Source of the DNA: Paraburkholderia lacunae
GTDB lineage: Bacteria; Pseudomonadota; Gammaproteobacteria; Burkholderiales; Burkholderiaceae
Length of the DNA: 64,000 nt
Direction of reading: 5' to 3'
Assembly (NCBI RefSeq): GCF_003353175.1
Contig: NZ_QHKS01000009.1
Coordinates: forward strand, 62,001 to 126,000
A program made the position numbers and the translations under genes. The notes under the pieces are model-generated. The model worked only from the letters and a program-made list of their open reading frames with translations, had not been told where the DNA came from and did not search any database. Below, one piece after another: positions 63,568 to 64,000 of this stretch (within the stretch, counting starts at the first letter, position 1; each line of letters opens with the position of its first letter).

Positions 63568-64000
63568 TCAGAGGATGGCGGCGACGCTGGTCAGCCCCAC
63601 GGTCGTGCCGTTCGACAGCACGAGGCCCGGCGTGCCGCTGCTCTGCGTGACGACGCTTTGCACCGTCGCGCCCGCGAGCGTCGTGGCGGTGGCCTGCTGG
63701 CCGTTGATGGTGCCGACCGCGCTGATCGTGTAGGTACCGTCGGGCAGCGTGTTGCCGGCCGAGTCGGTCGGCGTCCAGCTGCTCACCGGAATATTGCCGG
63801 CCGACTGCTTGCCGAGGTCGATCGTGTTGACGATGTTGCCCGCCGCGTTCTTCACGACCACCTGCAGGTCGCTCACCGAATTGGCGAGCTGCACGCCGAA
63901 CGAGCTGGCCTTGCCGCTCGCGACCGTCACCGAACTGCCCGGCGCGAGCACCGTCGAGCCGATCAGCAGCGCGGCTTGCGACTGCTGGCCGGCCGTCAGT
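63568..64000 (-). CDS. flgD: FlgD, hook cap protein (C-terminal part, cut by the window edge)
   Basis: The last ~144 residues are present and continue off the right edge, starting TDGQQSQAALLIGSTVLAP. The AALIGxxV, SDLQVVVKNAAGNIVNTIDLG and SSWTPTDSAGNTLPDGTYTISA blocks match the FlgD Ig-like and TUDOR-like domains. It scaffolds hook assembly; flgE starts 43 bp downstream. Confidence 0.93.
   Translation of the reverse strand, partial: LTAGQQSQAALLIGSTVLAPGSSVTVASGKASSFGVQLANSVSDLQVVVKNAAGNIVNTIDLGKQSAGNIPVSSWTPTDSAGNTLPDGTYTISAVGTINGQQATATTLAGATVQSVVTQSSGTPGLVLSNGTTVGLTSVAAIL

Overview
The window is a GC-rich stretch of a betaproteobacterial chromosome. Gene order, protein families and codon bias point to Burkholderiaceae, most likely Paraburkholderia or a close relative. 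Supporting points are the ahcY / holin-like membrane protein / metF order behind an S-adenosylhomocysteine riboswitch, the pxpBCA plus DUF969/DUF979 set, and a flagellar locus with divergent fliE and fliFGHIJK. I saw no rRNA, tRNA, CRISPR array, transposase or phage module. This is ordinary core chromosome with a few lineage-specific features. The genus is inferred from style and synteny, not from a database search.

Region 1 (1-10473) is housekeeping. It holds the start of glmU; a pteridine-reductase-like SDR, folB and ttcA run; a MidA-like methyltransferase and a DUF2905 protein; cca, a glutathione S-transferase and an NDUFA9-like protein; a lipoprotein Slt-type lytic transglycosylase; 5-formyl-THF cyclo-ligase; and a MarR-like regulator. 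Region 2 (10474-15115) is a 5-oxoproline (pyroglutamate) module: pxpB-pxpC-pxpA open the lactam, and the DUF969/DUF979 membrane pair probably imports it. Region 3 (15389-25915) has a TPR/glycosyltransferase-fold protein, a TraB/GumN protein and a complete Dpp-type peptide ABC transporter with two tandem substrate-binding proteins.

Region 4 (26057-29048) is the activated-methyl cycle: an SAH riboswitch controls ahcY, followed by a small membrane protein and metF. Region 5 (29114-36844) has a LysR regulator divergent from a cidA/lrgA-lrgB pair, then a GMC alcohol dehydrogenase divergent from an AidB-type acyl-CoA dehydrogenase and a coniferyl-type aldehyde dehydrogenase.

Region 6 (36856-64000) is flagellar. 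fliE, fliS, fliT, a second FliK-like gene and a stand-alone FlhB C-terminal-like gene lie on the minus strand. fliFGHIJK run on the plus strand and converge on fliLMNOPQR. Upstream on the minus strand lie flgD(partial)EFGHIJ, a YcgR/PilZ brake and flgKL. Near-consensus sigma-28 promoters can be read upstream of flgK, ycgR and, less cleanly, fliS.

The least explained items are: an imperfect palindromic ~50-bp repeat at two loci, each with one copy nested inside another; a 13-unit Ala-Thr-Glu expansion in TtcA; the FliK-like/FlhB-C-like pair lacking the FlhB NPTH cleavage site; and low-complexity N-terminal insertions in FliI and FliK.
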